Assembly (NCBI GenBank): GCA_937927445.1
Contig: CALAOB010000145.1
Coordinates: 1 to 18,864, forward strand
Source: an uncultured Oribacterium sp.
GTDB taxonomy: Bacteria > Bacillota > Clostridia > Lachnospirales > Lachnospiraceae
Direction of reading: 5' to 3'
DNA length: 18,864 bases
Under the pieces are notes generated by a model. The model saw only the letters and a list, made by a program, of their open reading frames with translations, was not told where the DNA came from and searched no databases. Of the stretch, positions 8,178 through 15,968 are shown piece by piece (the stretch's first letter is position 1; every line of letters begins with the position of its first letter). Position numbers and translations under genes: made by a program.

Positions 8178-9029
8178 ATGGTATTATTTGTCGTTGTTGC
8201 TGCCATCCTGGTCGGAGCTGTCGGTTTAGTCATCGGCATCTTCCTGGGCGTGGCTTCCGAGAAGTTTAAGGTTGAAGTAGACGAGCGTGAGGCGAAGGTC
8301 AGAGAGTGCCTGCCGGGTAACAATTGTGGTGCCTGCGGATTCCCGGGCTGTGATGGCTGTGCGAAGGCCATCGCAAACGGTGAAGCTGCCGTAACCCAGT
8401 GTCCGGTTGGCGGTGCTGCAGTCGCTGAGAAGATCGCTGAGGTGATGGGTGTCAAGGCGGAGCCGATCGACGAGTCCAGCAAGATGGTCGCGTTCGTACG
8501 CTGCCAGGGTGACTGCTCGAAGGCGAAGCAGGCATACCACTATTCCGGTATCGCAGATTGTTCCGAGCTTGCCGTTGTACCAAACGGCTCCGAGAAGGAA
8601 TGTGCATTCAGCTGCTGTGGTTACGGCACCTGCGTGAAGGCCTGTGCCTTCGATGCGATCCACATCGTAAACGGTGTTGCGGTCGTCGATAAGGAGAAGT
8701 GTGTTGCCTGTGGTGCCTGCATGAAGGCCTGCCCGAAGCACATCATCGATCTTGTTCCGTATAAGAAGAAGCACAATGTTGCCTGCCAGAACCATCTGAA
8801 GGGCAAGGCAGTCAAGGATGCCTGCGCGACCGGATGTATCGCCTGCGGTATGTGTGAGCGCAACTGTCCGTTCGATGGTATTCATATCGTGAATGACCTT
8901 GCGGTGATGAACGAGAACTGTAAGGACTGCGGTATCTGTGCCCAGAAGTGTCCGACCGGTGCCATCACCGGTAAGCGTCCGGTTGTCAAAAAGCCGGCTG
9001 CTCCGGCCGCTCCCAAGGCGGAAGCATAA
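8178..9029 (+). CDS. rnfB: Rnf electron transport complex subunit B (ferredoxin-accepting)
   Basis: RnfB is the cytoplasm-facing iron-sulfur subunit that takes electrons from reduced ferredoxin. In this 283-residue protein an N-terminal membrane anchor (about 2-26) is followed by the RnfB-type cluster motif C50-GA-C53-GFPG-C58 with C75. Ferredoxin-like motifs follow: C175-VA-C178-GA-C181-MKA-C185, C220-IA-C223-GM-C226-ERN-C230 and C248-KD-C251-GI-C254-AQK-C258. Further cysteines around 146-156 (CCGYGTCVKAC) complete clusters. The protein is therefore a clostridial-type RnfB with more cluster motifs than the shorter proteobacterial form. The tail is Pro/Ala/Lys-rich. It is the last gene of the operon; a terminator begins 14 bases downstream. 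Confidence 0.97.
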   Translation: MVLFVVVAAILVGAVGLVIGIFLGVASEKFKVEVDEREAKVRECLPGNNCGACGFPGCDGCAKAIANGEAAVTQCPVGGAAVAEKIAEVMGVKAEPIDESSKMVAFVRCQGDCSKAKQAYHYSGIADCSELAVVPNGSEKECAFSCCGYGTCVKACAFDAIHIVNGVAVVDKEKCVACGACMKACPKHIIDLVPYKKKHNVACQNHLKGKAVKDACATGCIACGMCERNCPFDGIHIVNDLAVMNENCKDCGICAQKCPTGAITGKRPVVKKPAAPAAPKAEA

Positions 9030-9042
9030 TATATAATAGTAG

Positions 9043-9077
9043 AGAGTCTGTGTCATTTATGACACAGGCTCTTTTTT
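9043..9077 (+). terminator. Intrinsic terminator of the rnf operon
   Basis: Bases 9043-9055 pair with 9060-9072 to give a 13-bp stem with one T-G wobble and a TTTA loop. The stem runs into six Ts (9072-9077). It closes the rnf operon before the ATPase operon. Confidence 0.92.
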
Positions 9078-9221
9078 GTATGTATTAAATGAACACTCTG
9101 TATGATATGATACAGGATGTTGAACCCAAAAGGTATGGATTCGAGCGGCTTCAAGATCAGCGGATAAAAGAAGAACAAAAAAGAAAGAAATCTCCGAAAT
9201 ATTAAATTCGCATAAAGAATC

Positions 9222-9250
9222 TTTACTAATAAATTTTTAACAATTATAAT
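9222..9250 (+). promoter_or_regulatory. Predicted V-type ATPase operon promoter
   Basis: TTTACT (9222-9227) is 17 bp from TATAAT (9245-9250), and initiation would be near 9257, about 45 bases before the first gene. The stretch 9078-9221 is AT- and purine-rich, with an imperfect palindrome at 9098-9115, and no gene is seen in it. The -10 is perfect but the -35 matches consensus at only four of six positions. Confidence 0.6.
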
Positions 9251-9301
9251 TACTTAATTGGGTTTACCAAAAAATTCACAATGTATACAAGGAGGAGGCC
9301 T

Positions 9302-9862
9302 ATGGAATTACAGATTCAGGATCTGGTTACATCGATTCGCAAAGAGGGTGTCGATGCAGCAAACGCTGAAGCTGACTCTATCATTGCGGAAGCCCGTAAG
9401 AAAGCAGACGCAATTATTTCCGATGCAAAGGCAGAGGCTGCCGCTGCGAAAGCAGGTGCAGAAAAGGAAATCGGAGTCATGAAGGAAAGTGCCGCCGTCA
9501 GCGCAGAGCAGGCAAAACGTGACGCCATGCTCTCATTCAAGACGGAGGTTCAGAAGGAATACGAGAAGCTTCTGAAGAACGATATCAAGAAGGAGCTGAG
9601 CGGTGCCGCACTGGGCAAGCTGATTCGCGCAGCGCTGGCCGGTGAGGATGTAGCGCAGTACAGCGCAGAGCTTGCGGCTGTATCCGACGAACTGAAGGCA
9701 GAGCTTGCAGATGAGATCAGAAACGGCCTCGAGATCAAGCCGACCAGAGGCGTCAATGCCGGTTTCCGTCTGGCGGCCAGAGATGGATCCGGATACTTCG
9801 ACTGTACCGATGATGCGATTGCAGAGATGATGATGCCGTACTTCAGAAACCTTGAAATCTGA
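9302..9862 (+). CDS. ntpE: V/A-type ATPase subunit E (peripheral stalk)
   Basis: Subunit E forms part of the peripheral stalk that holds the catalytic head against rotor torque. The 186-residue protein begins MELQIQDLVTSIRKEGVD. Residues about 8-100 are a long Ala/Glu/Lys heptad-like helix (AEADSIIAEARKKADAII), as expected for a stalk coiled coil. The C-terminal globular part ends GFRLAARDGSGYFDCTDDAIAEMM, resembling the bacterial subunit E end. ATG 9302 is chosen because AGGAGGAGG (9290-9298) lies just upstream; an in-frame ATG at 9281 precedes that site. The operon shows no separate subunit G gene, the usual partner of E. TGA is followed in frame by TAG, embedded in TAGGAGG for the next gene. 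Confidence 0.9.
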   Translation: MELQIQDLVTSIRKEGVDAANAEADSIIAEARKKADAIISDAKAEAAAAKAGAEKEIGVMKESAAVSAEQAKRDAMLSFKTEVQKEYEKLLKNDIKKELSGAALGKLIRAALAGEDVAQYSAELAAVSDELKAELADEIRNGLEIKPTRGVNAGFRLAARDGSGYFDCTDDAIAEMMMPYFRNLEI

Positions 9863-9877
9863 TAGGAGGTACTGCCC

Positions 9878-10402
9878 ATGGCTTCGCATTATTATTATCT
9901 GATATCGAGCCTGCCGGAACTCCGAAGTGACGGAGACATGCCACTCAGCTATCAGGAATTTCTGGATTTATGTGAATCCACCGTCAGCCGCGGCACGTAT
10001 AAGCTCTTATCGGAGCTCACACTGAACTCGGCAGAGGGTCCGCTCGTAAAGGAGTGGAACCAGGTGTACGGTGCGATGACAAAGGAGCTGAATTACCAGC
10101 GCAGCATGAAACTCGGAAAGAGCTATCCGGCACCTTCCGCGAAGGATTACGTGACGGCACAGATCGTCGGCTCCGCACTCAGCGCGAAAAATCCGCTGGA
10201 GGCGGAGCAGATCATGCTGGATTTCTCATTCCAGCAGCTGGATCAGCTGGTCGGTCTTCATATGTTTGATGACTATGTACTGTTCGGCTATGCGCTGAAG
10301 CTGAAGCTGCTTGAACGTCAGAGAAGCTTCGAACACGAGAAGGGACAGGCCGAGTTCCGCCGCCTGCTCGGTGTCGTACAGCAGCGTGTTTACAGTTTGT
10401 AA
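9878..10402 (+). CDS. DUF2764 family protein of the V-type ATPase operon
   Basis: The protein has 174 residues and begins MASHYYYLISSLPEL, the opening I associate with DUF2764. It looks mostly helical and soluble, with no signal peptide or membrane segment. Proteins of this family sit between subunits E and A in the ATPase operons of Chlamydia, spirochaetes and Bacteroidetes, the same position as here. The operon has no recognisable subunit C gene, so this protein may take the place of the C socket or another stalk part; that is inference from position, not a demonstrated role. The start is well supported by TAGGAGGT (9863-9870). The gene has good codon usage like its neighbours and is clearly expressed with them. 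If it is not a structural subunit, it could be an assembly factor. Confidence 0.82.
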   Translation: MASHYYYLISSLPELRSDGDMPLSYQEFLDLCESTVSRGTYKLLSELTLNSAEGPLVKEWNQVYGAMTKELNYQRSMKLGKSYPAPSAKDYVTAQIVGSALSAKNPLEAEQIMLDFSFQQLDQLVGLHMFDDYVLFGYALKLKLLERQRSFEHEKGQAEFRRLLGVVQQRVYSL

Positions 10403-10427
10403 CAAGTAGAAATATCGGGAGACATTT

Positions 10428-12158
10428 ATGGAAACAATAACAGGACATGTAACTGGCATCAACAGTAACATGGCGAATGTAAGCTTCGATGGTGCAGTCC
10501 GTAAAAACGAGGTGGGCTATATCCTCGTTGACGGCAAGCGCCTGAAGGGCGAGGTCATTCGTATCAATAACGGAATCGCCAGTATGCAGATTTATGAGAT
10601 GTCAAATGGCATCAAGGTCGGTGATCCGGTCGAGTTTACCGGTGAGCTGATGAGTGTTGATCTGGGTCCGGGACTTCTGACACAGATCTATGATGGACTT
10701 CAGAACCCGCTGCCTGAGCTTGCAGAGCAGTGTGGCTTCTTCCTGCAGAGAGGTGTATACCTCGATGCGATTCCGAATAAGGACTGGGAATTCACACCGG
10801 GCGTAAAGGCCGGTGACAGCGTGGTGGCCGGTGATACCATCGGAACCGTTCCAGAGGGTATCTTCACCCACCATATCATGGTTCCGTTCACCCTGAAGGG
10901 GGATGACTGGACCGTCAAGTCCATCAAGGATAAGGGAACCTACAATGTACGTGCCACCATCTGCGTCATCGAGAACAGCCTCGGCGAGCAGAAGGAGCTC
11001 AGCATGGTGATCACACAGCCGATCAAGCAGCCGATCAAGTGCTACGCGGAGAGACTTCGTCCGGATGAGCCGCTGATCATGCAGCTTCGCTGTGTCGATA
11101 CCTTCCTGCCGATTGCAAAGGGCGGTACCTTCTGCGTACCTGGTCCGTTCGGTGCAGGTAAGACCGTTCTTCAGCACATGGAGGCGAAGAATGGAGAAGC
11201 GGATATCGTAATCGTCGCGGCCTGCGGAGAGCGTGCCGGTGAGGTCGTTGAGATCCTGAAGGAGTTCCCGGAGCTGGATGATCCGCGTACCGGCCGTTCC
11301 CTGATGGAGCGAACCATCATCATCTGTAATACCTCTTCGATGCCGGTTGCCGCTCGAGAAGCTTCCTGCTACACTGCGGTTACCCTCGCAGAGTATTATC
11401 GTCAGATGGGTCTCAATGTTCTTCTTCTGGCAGACTCCACCTCCCGTTGGGCACAGGCCATGCGAGAGATGAGTGGACGTCTCGAGGAGATTCCGGGCGA
11501 GGAAGCCTTCCCTGCGTACCTTGAGTCCACCATCGCCGCCTTCTACGAGCGTGCCGGTAAGGTTCGCCTCAAGGATGGTTCCATCGGTTCCGTCACCATC
11601 GGCGGTACGGTATCCCCGGCCGGCGGTAACTTCGATGAGCCGGTAACACAGGCGACCCTGAAGGTTGTCGGCGCTTTCCACGGACTGAGCCGTGAGCGTT
11701 CGGATGCACGTAAGTACCCGGCGATCAACCCGACCGAATCCTGGTCGAAGTACAGCGGTATCATCGCGATGGATCGCGTCGAAGAGGCCCGCAGCATTCT
11801 GAAGAGAAGTATCGAAATCAGCCAGATGATGAAGGTCGTCGGCGAGGAAGGTACGACGGCAGAAGATTACATCACCTATCAGAAGGGTGAGCTTCTCGAT
11901 GCCGTTTACCTCCAGCAGAACTCCTTCGATCCGATCGATGCGGCCGACTCTCCGGAGAGACAGCGTGTTGAGTTCGATCTTCTTTATGATGCACTGATGC
12001 AGCAGTACGACCTCGAGGACAAGGATGAGATTCGTTCCTTCTTTAACCAGCTGAGACAGGAGTTCCTGGACTGGCACGGAACCGAATTTAATTCAGACGC
12101 TTTTGAAGCACAGAAGAATAAGATCGCTGATTTCTATAAATCAAAGGCAATCGCTTAG
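10428..12158 (+). CDS. ntpA: V/A-type ATPase catalytic subunit A
   Basis: Subunit A hydrolyses or makes ATP in the cytoplasmic head. This 576-residue protein has an N-terminal barrel (1-75), the A-specific non-homologous insert (about 115-190) and the nucleotide domain. The P-loop is G239-P-F-G-A-G-K245-T246. The GER motif follows in AACGERAGEV (Glu268), then LLADSTSRWAQAMRE (Asp336). The C-terminal helical domain is complete. The length is typical. GPFGAGKTVLQ is the usual V/A-type sequence rather than the F1-beta form. AT-rich codons at the start and in the last 15 codons contrast with the body. The TAG stop is part of the TAGGAGG Shine-Dalgarno of the next gene, so termination and reinitiation are probably coupled. 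Confidence 0.97.
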   Translation: METITGHVTGINSNMANVSFDGAVRKNEVGYILVDGKRLKGEVIRINNGIASMQIYEMSNGIKVGDPVEFTGELMSVDLGPGLLTQIYDGLQNPLPELAEQCGFFLQRGVYLDAIPNKDWEFTPGVKAGDSVVAGDTIGTVPEGIFTHHIMVPFTLKGDDWTVKSIKDKGTYNVRATICVIENSLGEQKELSMVITQPIKQPIKCYAERLRPDEPLIMQLRCVDTFLPIAKGGTFCVPGPFGAGKTVLQHMEAKNGEADIVIVAACGERAGEVVEILKEFPELDDPRTGRSLMERTIIICNTSSMPVAAREASCYTAVTLAEYYRQMGLNVLLLADSTSRWAQAMREMSGRLEEIPGEEAFPAYLESTIAAFYERAGKVRLKDGSIGSVTIGGTVSPAGGNFDEPVTQATLKVVGAFHGLSRERSDARKYPAINPTESWSKYSGIIAMDRVEEARSILKRSIEISQMMKVVGEEGTTAEDYITYQKGELLDAVYLQQNSFDPIDAADSPERQRVEFDLLYDALMQQYDLEDKDEIRSFFNQLRQEFLDWHGTEFNSDAFEAQKNKIADFYKSKAIA

Positions 12159-12166
12159 GAGGTCTT

Positions 12167-13459
12167 ATGCAGAAAGTATATACAAAAATTGAGTCGATCG
12201 TCGGTAACGTCGTGACCGTCCGTGCAGAGGGCATCCGAAACGGAGACCTCGCACTGGTCGGTGACAGTTACGCGAATGTCATTAAGCTGGATAAGGATCT
12301 CGTATCCCTCCAGGTATTTGCCGGTGCACAGGGTGTCAGCACAAACGACCCGGTGCGTTTCCTCGGCAGACCGATGCAGGTTTCCTTCTCAGAGCATCTG
12401 CTCGGCCGTATCTTCGATGGTGCCGGTGTACCAAGAGATAACGGTCCGGCCCTGACCGAAAACATGGTTGATATCGGCGGACCATCTTTTAACCCGGCGA
12501 AGCGAGTGATTCCGAAGCACATGATCCGTACCGGTATCCCGATGATCGATGTGTTCAACACCCTCGTCGAGAGCCAGAAGCTCCCGATCTTCTCCATCTC
12601 CGGAGAGCCGTACAACCAGCTGCTCGCACGTATCGCACTGCAGGCAGAGGTTGATGTCATCGTGCTCGGTGGTATGGGTCTGAAGTATGATGACTACCTG
12701 ACCTTCCGTGACACCCTCGAGAAGGGCGGCGCGATGAGTCACACCGTCATGTTTATTCATACCGCAGCGGATCCTACCGTAGAGAGTACGCTGGTTCCGG
12801 ATATGTCCCTCGCCGTCGCAGAGCAGTTCGCGCTCGAAGGCAAGAAGGTACTCGTACTTCTCACGGATATGACGAGCTACTGCGATGCACAGAAGGAGCT
12901 TGCGATCACCATGGAGCAGGTACCTTCGAACCGAGGTTACCCGGGCGATCTCTACAGTATGCTCGCGTCCCGTTACGAGAAGGCCGTGGATATCGATGGT
13001 GCAGGTTCCATCACCATTCTCGGTGCAACCACGATGCCTGGTGACGATGTCACCCACCCGGTACCGGATAACACCGGCTACATCACCGAGGGTCAGTTCT
13101 ATCTTCGAAATGGACACATCGAGCCGTTCGGTTCCCTGTCCAGACTGAAGCAGAACGTCAACGGCAGCACCCGTGACGACCACCGTGCACTGATGGATGG
13201 TATGATCAAGCTCTATGCACAGTACAAGGAGAGTCTGGAGAAGAAGTCCATGGGCTTCGCGATGAGCTCCTGGGATGATAAGCTCCTCAAGTATGGTCAG
13301 CTCTTCGAATCGAAGCTGATGGACCTCAGTGTAAACATTCCTCTGGAGAAGGCGCTGGATCTCGGCTGGGAAATCCTCGCGGAGTGCTTCGAGCCGAACG
13401 AAACCGGTCTCAAGACCAGCCTGATCAAGGAGAGATGGCCGAAGAAGCTGGATGAGTAA
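12167..13459 (+). CDS. ntpB: V/A-type ATPase regulatory subunit B
   Basis: Subunit B alternates with A in the head and supplies the arginine finger to the catalytic site. In this 430-residue protein the P-loop position is degenerate (FSISGEPYNQLLARIALQAE, about 142-161), with no GKT, as expected for a non-catalytic subunit. The conserved GSLSRL motif carries the predicted arginine finger Arg326. ATTMPGDDVTHPVPDNTGYITEGQ is the usual B-type segment. The GEPYN form recalls that of Chlamydia and Bacteroidetes enzymes rather than the GLPHN-like form of Enterococcus, which fits the operon order. It lies eight bases after subunit A and eleven before subunit D. Confidence 0.96.
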   Translation: MQKVYTKIESIVGNVVTVRAEGIRNGDLALVGDSYANVIKLDKDLVSLQVFAGAQGVSTNDPVRFLGRPMQVSFSEHLLGRIFDGAGVPRDNGPALTENMVDIGGPSFNPAKRVIPKHMIRTGIPMIDVFNTLVESQKLPIFSISGEPYNQLLARIALQAEVDVIVLGGMGLKYDDYLTFRDTLEKGGAMSHTVMFIHTAADPTVESTLVPDMSLAVAEQFALEGKKVLVLLTDMTSYCDAQKELAITMEQVPSNRGYPGDLYSMLASRYEKAVDIDGAGSITILGATTMPGDDVTHPVPDNTGYITEGQFYLRNGHIEPFGSLSRLKQNVNGSTRDDHRALMDGMIKLYAQYKESLEKKSMGFAMSSWDDKLLKYGQLFESKLMDLSVNIPLEKALDLGWEILAECFEPNETGLKTSLIKERWPKKLDE

Positions 13460-13470
13460 AGGAGCAGTCA

Positions 13471-14085
13471 ATGGCGATCAAACTCACGAAAAATGAACAG
13501 AAAGTGCAGAAAGATCACCTGAAAGAGTATCAGCGTTACCTGCCGACCCTGCAGCTGAAGAAACAGCAGCTGCAGTCCGTCATCATGCAGGTGAAGGACG
13601 ATCTCGCCGTGAAGGAAGTCGAGCGCGAACAGATGATCGGCGACCTCGATGACTGGGTAGCTGTATTCTCAGAGAACACGCTGTTTGATGCAGATAAACA
13701 GCTGGACACTCTGGTACAGCCGGATAAGGTCATCGTCGGCACCGAGAACGTCGCCGGTGTGAAGATCCCGGCCTTCAAGGAGCTGACCTTCAAGGACATC
13801 TCCTATAACGTGGATGATTACCCTTTATGGGTGGATACTGCACTGATCAAGCTGCGTGAGATTGCGCGTCTGGATGCACTGGTTTCAACCCTTCGCAAAC
13901 AGGTGGAGCTGCTGGAAAAGGAACTTCGTTCCACATCCCAGCGTGTAAACCTCTTCGAGAAGGTCAAGATTCCGGAGGCCAAGGAGAACATCCGTGTGAT
14001 CGGTGTTTACCTCGGTGATCAGCAGACAGCCGCTGTTGTCCGCGGCAAGATCGCAAAGAAAAAACTGGTGGAGGCAGGACGATGA
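13471..14085 (+). CDS. ntpD: V/A-type ATPase subunit D (central rotor shaft)
   Basis: Subunit D is the asymmetric coiled-coil shaft that transmits rotation between the head and the membrane ring. The 204-residue protein has two long helical segments, at about 8-65 and 118-160. The signature QRVNLFEKVKIPEAKENIRVI (about 157-177) is characteristic of the family. The C-terminal GDQQTAAVVRGKIAKKK is also usual. No subunit F gene, the normal partner of D in the rotor, is seen in the operon. The end overlaps the subunit I start by four bases (ATGA at 14082-14085). Confidence 0.94.
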   Translation: MAIKLTKNEQKVQKDHLKEYQRYLPTLQLKKQQLQSVIMQVKDDLAVKEVEREQMIGDLDDWVAVFSENTLFDADKQLDTLVQPDKVIVGTENVAGVKIPAFKELTFKDISYNVDDYPLWVDTALIKLREIARLDALVSTLRKQVELLEKELRSTSQRVNLFEKVKIPEAKENIRVIGVYLGDQQTAAVVRGKIAKKKLVEAGR

Positions 14086-15938
14086 TTGAAAAAATGAAAA
14101 TGGTTCACGTCGTGACCACCGCTGAACATAAAGATGAAATGCTGGAGGGGCTCCGTTCCCTGGGACTTCTCCATCTGGCAGAGCAGAAGCAGGCGAGTCA
14201 GGCCGCAAGTGAGCGCTTCACAGAGCTCGCACGTGTCTCCTCGAAGCTGCAGGACTATCTGCCGGAAAACAAGGATAAGAAGAAAGCCGTCGCATCCGAG
14301 GCACCGGCACTTCTTTCGGATGAGACATTCGAGCAGCTGTATCAGGAGGTTCGGAACGCACTCGCGAAGAAGGATCAGCTGACACAGCAGATCACCGCCG
14401 ACATCACGGAGATGGAACGCATCGAGCCATGGGGACAGTTCTCACCGAAGGATGTCCGCGAGCTTCAGAAACTCGGCTACGACCTCCATTTCTACCGCGT
14501 GGATAAGGATGTATGCGCAGCGATCATGGCAGATGAGAACCTCCGGGTTCTTCGTCTCGCATCGGCCGATAAGGCCGATACCATCGCGGTGATCGGTGCA
14601 CTTCCGATGAGCTATAACGCGAGTGAATTTACACTCCCGGAGAAGGGGCTCGCAGAGCTTAAGCAGGATGTCGCGGATTGCCAGCAGGCACAGGCTGCCT
14701 GTGATACAGTCCTCCGAAAGGCGGCACTTCACGAGAACAGCTTCCATCAGAAGCTGCTCGACGCGCAGAACGCAGAGGAGTACTCCTCCGCAAGCGAAAC
14801 CGCGGAAGGTGATGCACAGCTCGTATGGCTGTCCGGTTATATCCCGGAGATCTACCTCGACCGATTCAAGGAAGGCGCCCGCGAGAATCACTGGGCATAC
14901 GCGATCGACGAGGTTTCCACCGAGGATGAGCACATCCCGACGAAGCTTCGCTACAACAAGGTCAGCAAGCTGATCAAGCCGCTCTACGATATGCTGGGCA
15001 TCCTGCCTGGCTACTATGAGACGGATATCTCACTCTGGTTCCTGCTGTTCTTCGCACTGTTCTTCGCGATGATCATCGGAGACGGTGGCTACGGCCTCCT
15101 GTTCCTGATTGCCACCATCGTGATGATCAAAAAGAGCGGCAAGATCGACACCGCAAGCTTCCTGCTTCTGGTACTGTCGACCTCAACCGTGATCTGGGGT
15201 GCCATCACCGGTACCTGGTTCGGTATGGAATCGGCGATGAAGGTTCCGTTCCTCCGCGCACTGGTTCTGCCAGGCTTTGCGAACTATCCTGAGTACTTCG
15301 ATGTACCGGCCGCACTGCAGCAGAACAACATGATGAAGTTCTCCTTCACCATCGGTGCGATGCAGATGGAGCTCGGCAGCCTTCTCGCCGTCAAGAAGAA
15401 GATGGAAGAGAAGGATCTCAGCTTCCTGTCCGATATCGGATGGTTATTTACCATCTGTGGTATGTACCTTCTGGCACTTTACCTCGTATTACATGAGCAG
15501 CTCCCGCTGACACCGGTCGTTGCAGCGGTGGCCATCGGCTTCGTACTGGTTCTCTTTACGAACGGCATGGCACCGGGCAAGAGCATCGGCGCAGGTATCG
15601 CTTCGAGCTTAGGCGGCGCATTCACCGTCTTCCTGAACACGATCAGCTGCTTCGGTAATATCATGAGCTACATCCGACTCTTCGCCGTAGGCATGGCGGG
15701 ACTCGCGATTGCTCAAAGCTTTAACAACATGGCCGCAGGTCTTGCACATGGACCTTTGATGATTGCTGCCGTCGTGATCGTACTGATCGGACACGTCATC
15801 AATATCGTTATGTGTATTCTCTCTGTCGTTGTACATGGTGTACGTCTGAACGTGCTCGAGTTCTCCGGACAGGTAGGACTGGAGTGGACCGGTATCGCGT
15901 ACAACCCGTTCAGATTAAACGATAAAATTAAACAGTAA
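14082..15938 (+). CDS. ntpI: V/A-type ATPase membrane subunit I
   Basis: Subunit I is the membrane stator: its C-terminal half forms the ion half-channels beside the K ring, and its N-terminal half binds the peripheral stalk. Of its 618 residues, about 1-305 are soluble and helical, and about 306-600 hold multiple membrane segments beginning at ISLWFLLFFALFFAMIIGDGGYG. Two conserved arginines are visible: Arg532 in SYIRLFAVGMAG and Arg588 in HGVRLNVLEF; arginines in these motifs are needed for ion transfer in the family. The final GIAYNPFRLND is usual. It is coupled to subunit D by an ATGA overlap and followed 30 bases later by subunit K. Confidence 0.96.
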   Translation: MIEKMKMVHVVTTAEHKDEMLEGLRSLGLLHLAEQKQASQAASERFTELARVSSKLQDYLPENKDKKKAVASEAPALLSDETFEQLYQEVRNALAKKDQLTQQITADITEMERIEPWGQFSPKDVRELQKLGYDLHFYRVDKDVCAAIMADENLRVLRLASADKADTIAVIGALPMSYNASEFTLPEKGLAELKQDVADCQQAQAACDTVLRKAALHENSFHQKLLDAQNAEEYSSASETAEGDAQLVWLSGYIPEIYLDRFKEGARENHWAYAIDEVSTEDEHIPTKLRYNKVSKLIKPLYDMLGILPGYYETDISLWFLLFFALFFAMIIGDGGYGLLFLIATIVMIKKSGKIDTASFLLLVLSTSTVIWGAITGTWFGMESAMKVPFLRALVLPGFANYPEYFDVPAALQQNNMMKFSFTIGAMQMELGSLLAVKKKMEEKDLSFLSDIGWLFTICGMYLLALYLVLHEQLPLTPVVAAVAIGFVLVLFTNGMAPGKSIGAGIASSLGGAFTVFLNTISCFGNIMSYIRLFAVGMAGLAIAQSFNNMAAGLAHGPLMIAAVVIVLIGHVINIVMCILSVVVHGVRLNVLEFSGQVGLEWTGIAYNPFRLNDKIKQ

Positions 15939-15968
15939 GCTTTTCAGATAAGCAAAAAGGAGATTATT

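Noticed and set aside
9098..9115. Imperfect palindrome CTGTAT-N6-ATACAG and two TATGAT boxes upstream of the ATPase operon
   Set aside because: No -35 at a suitable distance accompanies either TATGAT, and a better promoter lies at 9222-9250. It remains a possible operator but has no supporting context.
3865..13471. Long antisense ORFs on the - strand mirroring whole genes (for example 3865-5310, 5307-6248, 6834-7571, 8226-9056, 10602-12077, 12389-13471)
   Set aside because: They sit in one frame relation to the sense codons, where a stop appears only opposite TTA, CTA or TCA. These sense codons are scarce here, so open antisense frames are expected by codon bias. They show no ribosome sites or family motifs, and the Rnf and ATPase sense proteins are unmistakable.
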